DNA of 64,000 nt from Athripsodes cinereus (taxonomy: Eukaryota; Arthropoda; Insecta; Trichoptera; Leptoceridae): NCBI GenBank assembly GCA_947579605.1, contig OX388318.1, positions 12,524,001 to 12,588,000 of the forward strand. The letters run 5' to 3'. The stretch's first letter is position 1. Every line of letters starts with the position of its first letter. The notes beneath the pieces are model-generated. The model was not told the DNA's origin, ran no database searches, and saw only the letters and a program-made list of their open reading frames with translations. This document shows positions 47,364 to 59,100 of this stretch, in pieces. The translations under genes were made by a program, and so were the position numbers.

Positions 47364-47780
47364 AGGTCTCCCATTATTTTCTCGAGTGTCCTCGAGTTCT
47401 CGAGTGTCCTGATAAAGGCAGGTGTCCGTAAAACCTCTCGTATAAGACTATTAACATTTACATTTCAGTGATAAGCTTTTTTTATCGGGATGGAGAGGAA
47501 ATTCTGCATGTTTATTACATGCATTAAATCCACTGATATCACATGTGGCATATTCCGTAAAGGTGCAAACACAAAGAAAGCAGGCTGCCTGCTTTCCGAC
47601 GCCTGCGTCTACCGGCGCCGAGAATGGTTACATGCATTTCAATGAACACGAACATAGTAAAAGCAGGAACGCCGATTGCGATTTACTTTGCCGGCGCTTA
47701 CCGGCACTAATCGGCGCTGGCAACCTGCTTTCTTTGTGTTTGCACCCTAATGGTATGGTGATAGTAGTTCTTAATATAAA
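47364..47780 (+). mobile_element. SINE-A copy interrupted by a MITE
   Basis: The family is recognisable from GGTCTCCCATTATTTTCTCG (with a duplicated CTCGAGTGTCCT) to GGCATATTCCGTAA. It resumes after the MITE as TGGTATGGTGATAGTAG. Confidence 0.8.
47561..47747. mobile_element. PIF/Harbinger-like MITE, 187 bp, nested in a SINE
   Basis: The ends AGGTGCAAACACAAAGAAAG then CAGG and, inverted, GGGTGCAAACACAAAGAAAG then CAGG give terminal inverted repeats of about 28 bp. TAA flanks both sides (47558-47560, 47748-47750). The interior is GC-rich (GCCGGCGCTTACCGGC). Removing the element and one TAA restores the SINE end, so the duplication is real. Confidence 0.9.
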
Positions 47781-48589
47781 CTTCTTTTCCTAAATCAATG
47801 ATCATCTATTTTTTATAAGAATTAGGTCTCTCTAGCAAAAATGAAAAACCATATCTCCTTCCATATTGGTTTTTATCTCTTGTGATAGATAAAAAAAAAC
47901 AATATGGAGTGAGCTAATTGCTTACAGCCAACCTCATTTCATATTTTACTTTAAGTACCGTAAAATAAAATGCCTCAGATGGCACAAAATCGTTCTAAAT
48001 AATTATCATTTTTATCTAAGGTTCCTTTCATAACTGTTCTCAGACGGAGACAAATTGCAGGCTTCAAGGCAAACAAAAAAGAAACGAGGTAATGTATGTA
48101 TATGAAACATTAAATAGGTACTTATTCAATCTTTGTATCTACATCTAATAAGTACTTAGGTATGTAATATAATTTACTGCTACAAATAATGAAAATGAAT
48201 AATAATATATTATAACGAATGCACACACATTCGTGTTCACGTTGCCGTGACAAACCCAAATTCTTTTGTCGCGTCTCGCGAATTTACACAAAACTGCGGC
48301 ATTGCAAAATACACAAAAAAAAGTATTACACAGGAAGTCGAGCATGTATAATAATAATAATATTATGTACAGACATTCTGTGAAATAAGGTTTACAACTG
48401 ATGTAATTATCTGAGTAAAAATTACTGAAATTTTTTTTTTGGCATAATAAGTTTATATCTTTTTGGGTGCATTTGCCTCTGTACATAACTTAATAGCATA
48501 TTGCTTTATCAACTGGAAGCATTTCTACAATAAATCAGTATTTAAGAACTGATTTATTTGAAGATTTTCATTTTATTGAAAGTAATATA
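47781..48589. other. No feature recognised
   Basis: The 113-codon minus frame at 48145-48486 is rich in F, Y, C and L and has no recognisable domain; I treat it as chance. Confidence 0.4.
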
Positions 48590-49545
48590 GGGTAGATGAC
48601 CCGATTGTGGACACTTTAAGAAATTTTCGTCCGAACACTGAGCACTGTGAAGTTGTAGAAAGAGTTGGACACATCATTATTCTCTTGGAAAAAAACAAGC
48701 ACAGTATCACCACATAAAAATAAAAAAATAAAAACTCCGACAAGAACACTTTACCCCCGGTTTTGGACATGCGTTGTACCAGTTTTGGACACTTTATAGC
48801 ACTTAGGTTTTTAACCTTTTAAATGTATTTAAAATGAAAGAAATGGATTAATAATACTATATTTTATTAAAATTATAAACTTAGGATATGAATTAACTCT
48901 ATTTCTATAATAATGCTAAGGAAAAAGGTTTTTTTTTAATCAATAGTTTAATAAAATTAAACTTCTTCTACTATTCCATCACGGCATATCCCACAAGTGG
49001 GATAGCCAGCAGACCAGCCAAATGTAATAACCATATAAGTTGTCCTCTCCGTGCCAAAATAAAATTAAGACATTCAGAATGATTGGCAAACATCGCTGAA
49101 TTTAAAATGAAAAATGTCTTTGTTCCAACACCCACCCGCCTTTTACAGGAAACTTGAAAACTTACCAAATAGAGTGGGAGATCAATTTTTGTCGGGTGCT
49201 CCACGGAATAATAAAAGTAAAAGGTTTTATGAAAATTAAAAACAAGAAACAAACAAATTGAACACTATAATCATACTTAAGCCATTGAATCATACCAAAT
49301 CGTATTCCAAGAGATCAATTTCAAATGACAAAAAATAAATTAGTCTCTTTGTTGCTTATGCAAAATTAAGGTTAAGGTAGCACCATTTTAATGTTTTTTC
49401 TGCTTAAAATTTAAAATTATTCATTTTTCTATAATTTAAAAAAAGTGTCCAAAACAAAAACACTATGTGAGCCAGTTGTGGACATGTCTGTGTCCAAAAC
49501 TAGAGCAATAGTTAAATTGCTGAACTAGTTGTTGACATGTAAGAT
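48590..49545. mobile_element. Possible DNA transposon with TTTTGGACAC repeats, holding a SINE-A
   Basis: GATTGTGGACACTTTAAG (48603), GGTTTTGGACATGCG and CAGTTTTGGACACTTTA (48757-48793) on the left face GTGTCCAAAACAAAAAC (49445), GTTGTGGACATG and CTGTGTCCAAAACTAG (49475-49505) on the right. The arrangement resembles the symmetrical repeats of the pogo-like element at 52.5 kb. Outer ends were not resolved and no transposase is recognised. Confidence 0.45.
48970..49210 (-). mobile_element. SINE-A copy nested in the preceding repeat
   Basis: It runs from TTCCATCACGGCATATCCCA to GGGTGCTCCACGGAATAA, with small internal deletions. Confidence 0.85.
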
Positions 49546-50304
49546 TGTGATGAAACAAATGAGTGAGGTTATGAAATATTGTTGAAAATATATTCGGATG
49601 ACTTCTACCTAACAGCCTAAACTTTTATATATCTAAAATGAGTTACAATCCATTGGATTGGTCTGCAACGAGTTTGGTTTTTCTTCTCCATTCGTCTCTA
49701 TTAGATTAACAAAAACATTATGGATTGTTCAAATATTTTCAGATTACTAACCAAAGGGTCCTTATCGTTTTTGTTAACAAAAGAGTAAATTTACACACGT
49801 CTTCTTGTGATCTTCAATCATCACAAAATTTGACACAATACTGTCTTATCTGATAATTTACAAATAAGACCATACACAAAAGAAACGTTATGCATAAATT
49901 AAACATCTTAAAATTGTTCCCATCCTTATTTCTAATTCTATTATCTCGAAATTATGCAATTTTTCATATTCGCATTTAAATATTGGTCAAAAATGGATCG
50001 ATGTGGATTTGCGGGTGAACCCTTCATAGTCAATGCTTTAGTTTAGATCATGGGTGGGCAATCTTGTGTTGTAAGTAGGTCAAATAGGTATTATACGTGC
50101 GCACTTAAGTCATAATATATGTCATTAAAGTATGAGTATATGTACAATATTTTAGTTTTAAAAATAAACGACATATTGTGTATTTCAATGAATTTTGTGG
50201 TTGCATTTGATTTACTCGATTTGCTGAACATGCTCTTTGATAAAGATGTGTGAAAACCATTTGTCAGTAAACGGTACCTACCTTCTTATCTTTTCTCTTT
50301 TTCC
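49546..50304. other. No feature recognised
   Basis: No supported gene or repeat. Confidence 0.4.
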
Positions 50305-50450
50305 GCAGGGGTTTCGTCGGCCCGGGCGTCCCTCTTTCACAATACACCGTTCCTATGACAACGATATCAGAGCGCATGGAATGTCGTGGAAAGAGGTGTT
50401 TCTGCCCTGTGCTCCCGAGAGGGGCGTTGAGGGCGAGAGAGAGAGAGAGA
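50305..50450 (+). mobile_element. 3' end of the non-LTR family found in the receptor intron
   Basis: GGGGTTTCGTCGGCCCGGGC, GTCCCTCTTTCACAATACAC and CGTTCCTATGACAACGATAT match the minus-strand element at 60521-61005. About 45 bp between GAAAGAGG and TTTCTGCCCTG are deleted. The tail is GA repeats here instead of GAT repeats. Confidence 0.88.
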
Positions 50451-50852
50451 CCTTCTTATATCTATGATGAATATTAACTCAAAGATACCCATGTATAGGA
50501 AATCAGACTTTTAAAATTTTGCTGTAAAAGGTTACCAAAAATGTCTAATGTAAACTCGCCATTTCTTTTACTTACCGACTACTGGTGTTCATTTTTCTGA
50601 ATGTTTTGCATGACAAAAGGCCACAGTGACTCGATTGGACTGAAGCAAAGGATAGAATAAGGCTTCATTCCTACATTAACAAACCTACATATATACTATA
50701 CCTACAATCACACAGTCTAATTTATACCTTCATAATATCTACTCACTCAACTAGCTCAATAAAACTATCCTACAGTTTTGATATAATTATATAAATACAA
50801 AATTTGTATGTATGCATAGAGACATTACTTGTACACCTAATTATTATCTATA

Positions 50853-51020
50853 CCTTCCATCATAGCATCTTCCACAAATAGAGTAGCCAGCAGAGTGACT
50901 ACATGTAATACTTATTGAAAATAAAGATCAGCCTCTCCGAACCACAAAATAATTCATTCGAAATTTTTAGTGTACCTCGATGCTAAAAATGTTTTACAAA
51001 CAATTTTCTACGAATACCTC
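50853..51020 (-). mobile_element. SINE-A copy, diverged
   Basis: TTCCATCATAGCATCTTCCA, CAAATAGAGTAGCCAGCAGA and ACGAATACCTCCTGTTTTA keep the family order. Confidence 0.7.
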
Positions 51021-51729
51021 CTGTTTTAATTTTAATACATGGGTAGATATATTATCTATATTCCACTAATAAATTTACAGACGAAGTCGGATTCTCAAAA
51101 AGTGGGTAGGCATTGTAGGAAACTATGTATGACTATGTACATAATATTATAATATGTACAAATGCTGATAAAATGAATGCAGACATTTTACAAAGTATGT
51201 ATGAGCAAATTGTCTACAACGGATGAACCTCTTGCAAGTTCACCTCTTTTTCAAGAAATCAAAAATTGAAATATATTTTACATTCACAATTAATTTACTT
51301 TTCTTTGAACTCAATCATGATCACAACTGCACTAAGGCCTTCATCTCTCTCAAAAAAATACATTATATGTTTTATTTCTATTATTTTTTATCATGTTCCA
51401 AAGAGCAACTAAGTAGTACCTATATTCTGTCATGTTCGATTAGGTAAAAATAAGTGAGCATTGGACTTGGTACCTACCTACGAACTTTTACTAATAATAG
51501 ATACGTTTTTGCAAAGTGAATGAGAATTCCCACATTAATATGGAAGTTGATCGACTCCAGTGTATCGTTGGAAAAATATTCTATATATACCTACATTGAA
51601 TAAAAATATAAATGAGGGCAAACTCACTACAGTAATTTTCATACAATAGGAACATAATTTCGCTATTAATGATGGTGGGTGACTTGACTTTGGAGCCGTT
51701 TCACAGTGTTTTGATTATCTCAAAGGCGC
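51021..51729. other. No feature recognised
   Basis: No supported gene or repeat. Confidence 0.4.
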
Positions 51730-51870
51730 CGGTCAACAGCGTGGTCTTCAATTTCTAAAGGTGGTTATCAGTTAATTTTCCTCAGTGGAGCTGAAAGGTG
51801 GTTTCATAGGACGGGTCCGGCAACACCAAATGCCCTCTCAAAAAAATAGATTTACCGGCTCTGTTTGCCA
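51730..51870 (-). mobile_element. Decayed relative of the CR1-like 3' end at 28953
   Basis: The minus strand encodes NRAGKSIFLRGHLVLPDPSY, parallel to NRAGKSNFYERAFGVVGPVT at 29.0 kb. Frameshifts follow. Confidence 0.7.
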
Positions 51871-52093
51871 TATTTTTGCATATATTAAAGTTCCCTTTTA
51901 TACAAATTTGTTGCGGAAACAAAAATGCATTCACAGGGCAATGAACTTGACAAAAAAATGACAAAATAAAAAATGCGCAAGAATCTCATGGGCTCTTTTC
52001 ACAGTCAGTCTGTGCCAGCAGACAAATTAAAGGAATCGCTCATTCGTAAGGCATCAGGCGTGCTCCTTCAAGTGTGGGACTCTCAAGGCGAAT

Positions 52094-52117
52094 CATTATT
52101 ATTATTATTATTATTAT
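52094..52117. repeat. (ATT)n microsatellite
   Basis: Eight ATT units, possibly a retroelement tail. Confidence 0.85.
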
Positions 52118-52532
52118 CCATTTATTAAATGCCTACAACATTGTATGATAATAAAAATTAAGAAAAGCTTCTACTTTCGAACTACCTATGGAATGGAAGA
52201 TTGTTTTTCCGTAAAATTTTCAAAATAACAATTAGAATATAGGTATTTGCAACCTACATTTATGTTCTCGCTATATTTTGAAAAATCCCTTATTTATTTA
52301 TTCACAATCATACCCTAACAGGTGCAATATAAGGATTTCACTATGTAACAATGATAATAAATATTATTATTAAGATAGTTATGTAGGTAATGCTGCATCC
52401 CATTACGGGCATAAATGTTTACATAAATGCATAATAAATTACCCGAACCTCCGATTAAATTCTCGTTCCAGATATTCCAGAGTTTGAACTTCGCTTCCGA
52501 CTTTAATAATCAGCCATTACAATTAACATGTA

Positions 52533-54505
52533 AGGTCAGGTGGGGTAAGAGGAACATAGTTTATTTTTCGAATTCTTTGATCAGTTCTTGCTGCTAAATA
52601 TAACGTCCTATTGTGGTTTTGATAAACACAACCTATACCTATGTGTGTCAGCTTCCCAAATTTGAATGACATTTTAAGATAATTTCACTGCTAATAGTCA
52701 AAAAATAGCAAATCGTTAGGTTAGTGCTTTTGTTCCTCTTGCCCCGGTTTTTGGGGTAAGAGGAACAGTCGACATAACTCTGTAAATTTAATAGCTGTAT
52801 GGTTGAATTGAGACCATCTCTTTTAAAAAAATGGTGTCAGGCAAGTATGAACTCATTGCCATTTTAAATAAGGTCTACAATACAAAATAAAGAACAAAAA
52901 TCGGAATTTGGGGTAAGAGGAACATATGTCTTTGATTCAGGGGTAGGAAACTATAAACAAAGTGATGTATTCTTATTGTTATTTATTGTTCATAAAATAC
53001 AGTCTCAAATTTTCAAGATATAATTTCTATGCAGTAGCTTGACAGTTAAATTGCAAAAATTACGGTAAAGTAGCCTTTATTTCAAAGAGAAGTTCGTAAT
53101 TTGACGTCTTAGAAACGTCAAAATGCTGTTAGGTTACTGCATCAAATTATTTCTTGAAATAAGAAATAATAGGTACTTATTTTGTTATTATTAATAAACA
53201 AAGATGTAGAGAACACCGACATATATGTCGGTACATTTACACTTTAAATTGAAGAAACCAATCCTCGCCAGGTATGCCATTTTTAAATGGATTTTTAATA
53301 CTATTTGCTGAAACGTACTGACCCACGGTTTCTAATAACTCCTTTCTCGTCAGACCAAAGCCATATTTTTCCATAGAATGAAGATTTTTCACCAAGTCTT
53401 CCTCTACTTCCCGTGACAAAACGGCGGCTCTTCCCAAAGAATTAGATATAAGACCTTTACGATCATATACCTAAAACAAGACCAAATAAAGGAATATAAA
53501 TAAAAATTTAATTACTGAAATAATGCATTCCATACCAAATACATGTAACTAATGTGACGCACATAACACGCACCTGGACCTTACCCTGAACCCAAGGTAC
53601 TCTGGATTCGTTCATTTTCCTATTAGCAGGCTGAAATGTAGGAAAAAAACCCCTATATATTATATTATGGCATGATCTTACAGAAAAACAGCAAATCCAA
53701 AGGGCGCTGCTGGATGCCACTTGCATGTTATGTGGGTTACATTAGGTAAAAGTTTCATTTCATTACGTACTAGAGTAGTTTTATAATTAGCATATACATA
53801 CGCGATTTATAATTGTTGATCTGGGTATATTATAATATTTTGAAGCCGCGTATCCAGATAAGGCCCCACTTTTAACAGCTCTTACTGCTTCTTGTAGTTT
53901 TTCTGGCGGGTATGATGCTCTATCAGTTTTTCTTGAATAATTTCTCATTTTTCTGTAACAAATGTGGTATTTTAACTAATTCAGTTGTAGCATTGGGTAG
54001 GTACTTAAATAAACGGTCCATAATATATCAAAGACAGTTAAAATGTTTATGACTTCTGACACCGGGAAAGAGAAACATATGTTCCTCTTACCCCTGCCAT
54101 GACAGTTTCTCTTACCCCACTTGACAATTTTAATGTTATGTTTTGAATCACATTAAAAACAGATATTTAAAGCATATATTATAATATTTTACATGCAAAA
54201 ATATAAAAATTGAAGTTTAAACAATACTTACACACAGTAACAGCCTTCTAGCTAAACTTTTTAATGTTTAAATGACCACACAATAAAAATGCCTCTAACT
54301 CGCGTTTTCGTAGTCAGTCAACTGAATTTTTTTTTGTGTCATATTGCCGGATTGCCAAACACTAGCGCCATTTGTGTCTTTTTTTAAAAATGAATTGTAC
54401 AATACTGCTTTATCGACCGAGTAACCATAGAGCTAGAACCAATAGTTTTTGATTTACAAACTACTGTCCCTCTTGCCCCATAGTTCCTCTTACCCCACCT
54501 GACCT
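52533..54505 (-). mobile_element. Pogo-like (Tc1/mariner) DNA transposon, 1973 bp, no catalytic domain recognised
   Basis: Both ends are AGGTCAGGTGGGGTAAGAGG followed by AAC (23-bp perfect terminal inverted repeats). TA flanks each side (52531-52532, 54506-54507), the Tc1/mariner target duplication. The word GGGGTAAGAGGAAC recurs at 52542, 52753 and 52910 and, inverted, at 54081, 54105 (one mismatch) and 54483. Variants GTTCCTCTTGCCCC (52732) and GTCCCTCTTGCCCC (54466) add to the array. The minus strand carries exons for the transposase DNA-binding half; no frame for the DDE/D domain is seen in the remaining 0.7 kb downstream. It is inserted in the tail of a tRNA-derived SINE. Confidence 0.92.
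53237..53948 (-). CDS. Pogo-like transposase, N-terminal DNA-binding half only
   Basis: Three exons join in phase 0. 53948-53802 encodes MRNYSRKTDRASYPPEKLQE to NIPRSTIINR, a psq-type helix-turn-helix (residues 1-49). 53630-53574 encodes the linker PANRKMNESRVPWVQGKVQ. 53470-53243 encodes VYDRKGLISN to DWFLQFK, a CENP-B-type helix-turn-helix with LSREVEEDLVKNL, GFGLTRKEL and NPFKNGIPGEDWF (residues 69-144). Donors are GTATGT, GTGCGT and a possible GTGTAA; acceptors are CAG and TAG. If the last donor is not used, a stop follows one codon later. All three exons are open. Full pogo transposases continue into a DDD/DDE nuclease, which is not seen here. The protein could bind the element's repeats without cutting, but that function is inferred. 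Confidence 0.75.
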
Positions 54506-54507
54506 TA

Positions 54508-54738
54508 TAGACAATTCACACAGACCGAGCTAGTCCCACACTAAGATATGAATCTTGTATCATGGGTACTAACACGACGATACACATATATACAATGCAC
54601 TAAACACATATACATGTAACACCCAGACCCAGGACAATCTGAAAAAGGTCATTCTTCATTTTGCGCTGGCCGGGAATCGAACCCGGGACCTCGTGAGTTA
54701 AAGGCAAGTGCGTTAGCCTCCGCGCCACACCGGTCGTC
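54508..54738 (-). mobile_element. tRNA-derived SINE, tail cut by the pogo-like element
   Basis: On the minus strand the head reads GACCGGTGTGGCGCGGAGGC then TAACGCACTTGCC (A box TGGCGCGGAGG), followed by GGGTTCGATTCCCGGCCAGC (B box GGTTCGATTCC). An unrelated body follows: GTCCTGGGTCTGGGTGTTAC, GTTAGTACCCATGATACAAG and CTAGCTCGGTCTGTGTGAAT. The tail continues across the transposon at 52530. Polymerase III promoter boxes are intact. Confidence 0.9.
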
Positions 54739-54962
54739 AAATTAAAATATACTTTGAAAGATTCCAATCAGAATTTCTGAGATTCGAATTTCATTAGGTA
54801 CCAACCTACTTTTAAAACTTACCTTTACAAGACACGCATTATTTGAGATCGGACTTCATTAAGGTTTTCCCAAAAATTTATATCATCAACAAACTGAAAA
54901 ATAAAATCTCAGATCTTAAATGAAGAGATCCTGTTCCAAATAGATTGCCTGTATTTTTTTTT

Positions 54963-55222
54963 TTACTACTACTACTACTACTATACCATCACGGCATATC
55001 CCACAAGTGGGGTAGCCAGCAGATCAGCTGCACGTAAGAAACATGCAAACTGTCCTTTTCGTGCCAATATAAAATCAAGACATTCAGGATGGGTGGCAAG
55101 CCTCATCGCTGAATTTAAGATGTAAAATGTCTTATTTTTTTCGAACACCTGCCTTTTACAGGACACTCGAAAACTTACGCAGAAGAGTGGGAGACCAATT
55201 CTTTACCGGGCGCTCCACGGGA
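54963..55222 (-). mobile_element. SINE-A copy, full length
   Basis: A (CTA)n tail at 54964-54983 precedes TACCATCACGGCATATCCCA, and the element ends GGGCGCTCCACGGGA. All blocks are present, close to the copies at 13.5 and 46.6 kb. Confidence 0.92.
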
Positions 55223-56107
55223 TTTTTTTTTTTAATTGTAGAAAATTGTAGCATTCTCAAATAAAATCGATACTGTTCCAATTAAAACACAATCTTGGCC
55301 AGATTATGTTTAATGGATGAGATTTGGAAAAGTTACACAAACAAATAGCTATCATGAGAATTAAATAAATTGTCTCATTTATCAGACTCTCCCCTATTGT
55401 AATCTCCTGAATCTTTGCACCCCAAAAATAATAAATTAGCAATCAGGTGATTTCATTATATTATAGCCAGTCAATAAAATTATTCTTGCCTTAGTTTTTA
55501 GATTAGCAGGGTTCATAGTAAAAAAATATTATTTATACTTACACTTTGCTTTTTCTATGGCTTTGGCATGTGATGATTTTCTTAGCTAAATTATTTTACT
55601 TTACTTTTTCTATGGTTTCGGCATGTAATGATTTTCTTTGCTAGATTACTGCGTTCGATAGTCACACCACATCAAATCCTTGGTTCCCGTCTAGAATGCC
55701 GCTGCACAGCCTCTGAGGTCGACCTATGGATCCACACCAGATGTTGGATTATATATTTTATTTCTGACTTCACCAATGTTATAAAAAGGTACGAGTGGGT
55801 ATTTAAAAAATCACACAGAAAAGGAATGAAAAATTTATTTTATTCATACATTAATAAATATAAAATTAAATCAATCAACATTATAATTTATAGTGTAGGT
55901 AAGTGCTAATAAAATCAAATGTTGCCTCAGGTCAATATCTTTCTCAAAATGGATAATAATAATAATAATTCTTTATTGAAATAATATTGAACACAATTGC
56001 ATACAATATGTAAACAAAAGACATCAAAACATGCACGAGGATATGACTATCACACTAGCCATAAGGTTGTTAATCAAAATATACGCAATATTAATTTTAA
56101 TTTACAA
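55223..56107. other. Intergenic sequence downstream of the receptor gene
   Basis: No exon is seen. Near 55500-55640 an imperfect direct duplication repeats CTTTTTCTATGG and GGCATGTGATGATTTTC / GGCATGTAATGATTTTC. At 55951-56000 the minus strand shows TTTCAATAAAGAATTATTAT, either a retroelement end or a distal polyadenylation site of the receptor. Confidence 0.45.
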
Positions 56108-56113
56108 TTTATT
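56108..56113 (-). promoter_or_regulatory. Candidate polyadenylation signal of the receptor gene
   Basis: AATAAA on the minus strand, 35 bp after the stop codon. A second AATAAA lies about 130 bp further on, near 55978. Confidence 0.5.
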
Positions 56114-56147
56114 AGTATGACACTATGAAATAAAAATACAAGTAAAT

Positions 56148-59100
56148 TTATCCACTGAAACTCATTTTGAACTGTATCAAAACAATGTAGTAAGTCATGA
56201 TGATAGATATCACCTGCAAACATTAAAAAGATATATACAGTTTTTTTTGGTTCCTTCCTGTATTCACAAGAGGAACCAATTGTTTAGCATTATAATATTA
56301 CACAACAAAATTACTATTCAGAAAGTAGTAAATTGGATGTATTCAAAAGGATAAAGCTTTCAAAAGAAAAATGCATGTTTCAAATTCCACTACCAATCAC
56401 ATTCACGTCCCAAGCACTTAATTACTTCTGGTTTCAATATTATCTTTGAATAATTCATACTTGTTAAATAAATAAGAATGTAATTCACAAGCTTGCAATA
56501 CACAATATTTGTGGTTTTAGATTACATAACAAAAAAATAAAAATACATTTTGTATAAAACATGTTTCTCTATTTTTTAGCTCTTTATCAGTCAATTCCTT
56601 TTATATACCTATCTAAATCATATTTTATTATGAAAAGAATGTAGTTTTCACTACACATACCTTAGTGATAAGACTCCTGTTAATATCTACATAGCCTCCC
56701 AGAGTGATAACAGGGGGGTTATTTTTGATGGACAACAGAAACAGTTCTATTTCTTTGTTAACTTTGGGATGATGATAACACGTAGTAGCCATACACAGTT
56801 CATCAACGAATGGTGTAGTCAGCTGAAAAATGAAAATAGATAGAACAGAGAACTTAAAAATCAATGCTATAAATATTACTCCACTTGAGGGATATGCCGT
56901 GATGGTATAGTATAGTAGTAGTTAATTGGAGGTGTATTTAGGCTTATTGAAAACCTAGATTAATTTTCAAAGTGATCCATTCCACCAATAGTACTTCCCA
57001 AATAAAGTCTTTAAAAAAATCTATAACATTTCTTGAGAATAATAATAACATAACATTACATGTATAGATAATTCACACAGACCGAGCTAGTCCCAAACTA
57101 ATATATGAATCTTGTATTATGGGTACTAACACGACAATACACATATATTCAATGCACTGAACACATATACATGTAACACCCAGACCCAGGACAATTTGAA
57201 AAAGGTCATTCTTCATTTTGGTCTGGCCGGGAATCGAACCCGGGACCTCGTGACTTAGCCTCCGCGCCACACCGGTTGTCGATTGATGTAATTAATTAAT
57301 GTAATGATTGTTTTTAAAAATAATATTTTAGATACATACTGTATCAGTGACATAGTAACAACAATTGCTGATCACTATTAGAACATAGAGAGAACAAATA
57401 GTCGCCACTATCAGACCCAACTCCTCCCGAGAGATTGTCGCAAAACTGACGTTGGTCTTCACTTTTATTATCAGCATACTCAAATATCCATAACCTGAAA
57501 AATAGTAACAAATGAAAAATAAGAATATTAAATTCATACAATCCCAGAATGGATTTGATTAGTGCTGGACTGCTGAATTTGAGCTTTTACAAATTTTCAA
57601 TGGTGTCGCAAATTTTTCAGATGATGTGATGTTTATTATCAAGACGACACATGAGCACAGAAGATATCACAATTCTTGATGTCTTCAATCTCTATTATTT
57701 GGAATTTCATACAGATTCATAAAAAACTTCTTTTCTTAGTGCATACGTTTTACGCTTGTAAAGTGAAATGAATGCCCTTGGTGGTGTACCTACTCCATGA
57801 ACTAACTTCATAGTAAAAATTTCATACAGATTTGTATGGGAGTATTTTAATTGTCCGGTAAACTATGTTATTTAAACATTTTTACTAGCCATATTGACCT
57901 TATTCTATTGATTTTACCAGCACTTTTATATAAGCAAAAGAGACAAAAATAGACAGTTGAAGTCACACTCTATAAGCATATTTAAGCAATATATGTATGC
58001 TCCAACATCTACAAAAACTATTTTTTTACATTTCAAATTCACAAATGAGGCTTGCTAGCTATCTTGAATGTACTATTTTTATAGAATAGAGAAAACTCTC
58101 TAAAAATAAACAAGGATGCTGGATAATTATCTTATGTTAGATGCTACAGATAGATCAATATTTTTAAATATTTTTGTATTGTCATTGAAAATTTGATTCA
58201 GTTTAACAGCAGGAAAGAAGCAAATTGTCCCTGTCATAAAGTAAAACAGATGATTTTAATTTATTTATTCCTTAACTTGTTTTGAAATAAACTTAACTGT
58301 AATGTTAATTATATAAATTTAGAAAAAAAATTACAAAGTTATAATTACCTGACATAATAAGATCAATGATAGTCCCCACTAACACAATGAAGTTGTAATT
58401 GAAGAACGAAGTGCCAAACTGTTGAGTAACATTACTCAAGTCAATCCACAGTTTCTTATGCAGGACTATAATATCCTGAGTGACAGGAGTACGTTGAAGA
58501 TCCTGTAAATTTATTTCATACTTAATTCAATATCACAACTATTTTTTCAACATGAATATTGATGTATCCTTATCCTGGAACGGAAAGTCCTTACATTCTT
58601 TTTATACAATTTTTTACATTCTTAAACCTCGTTTAATACATTATTAAACATTTTATACATTCTTTAACCTTAGATTTTTGTACACAATTTAATTTGACAA
58701 TTCCTCTGCTTTCACCCTTCAACATTCATACAGAAAACACAAGGCAAAAACCAGCCTCTCCCTTTTAAAGTAACTGCATTAATTTTATCACCTCTTCTCA
58801 TGGCATTCTTGATGCTCTTATGTCATCGTCACAGAAACAGTGTATTTATTTTTTATTTATTTAATCAATAAACGGCAATTTGCCTTTTACAATAGGTTTA
58901 ATACATATGTATGACAAATCTATAATACAACAGACTATAAATCAAAATAAAAAATGCACTAATACATTCAAATAGAAAAGAGAATGAAGTTTCCTGAATA
59001 AAGTTTTGTAGATATTTTAGTATCACGATAAAAACAGAAAAATAAATTGTTAACTTACACTTTTCAATTGTTCTAGCAGACAAACCCCAGCCTTTCTCAA

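Noticed and set aside
48145..48486. 113-codon minus frame as a membrane protein
   Set aside because: Composition is that of AT-rich chance frames. It has no partner exons, no splice sites and no recognisable family.
54660..54735. Functional tRNA gene
   Set aside because: The A and B boxes are present, but the sequence is the head of a SINE: it continues into a conserved body, and another copy has a deletion in the anticodon arm.
57073..57270. 65-codon minus frame in receptor intron 5
   Set aside because: It is a translation of the tRNA-derived SINE.
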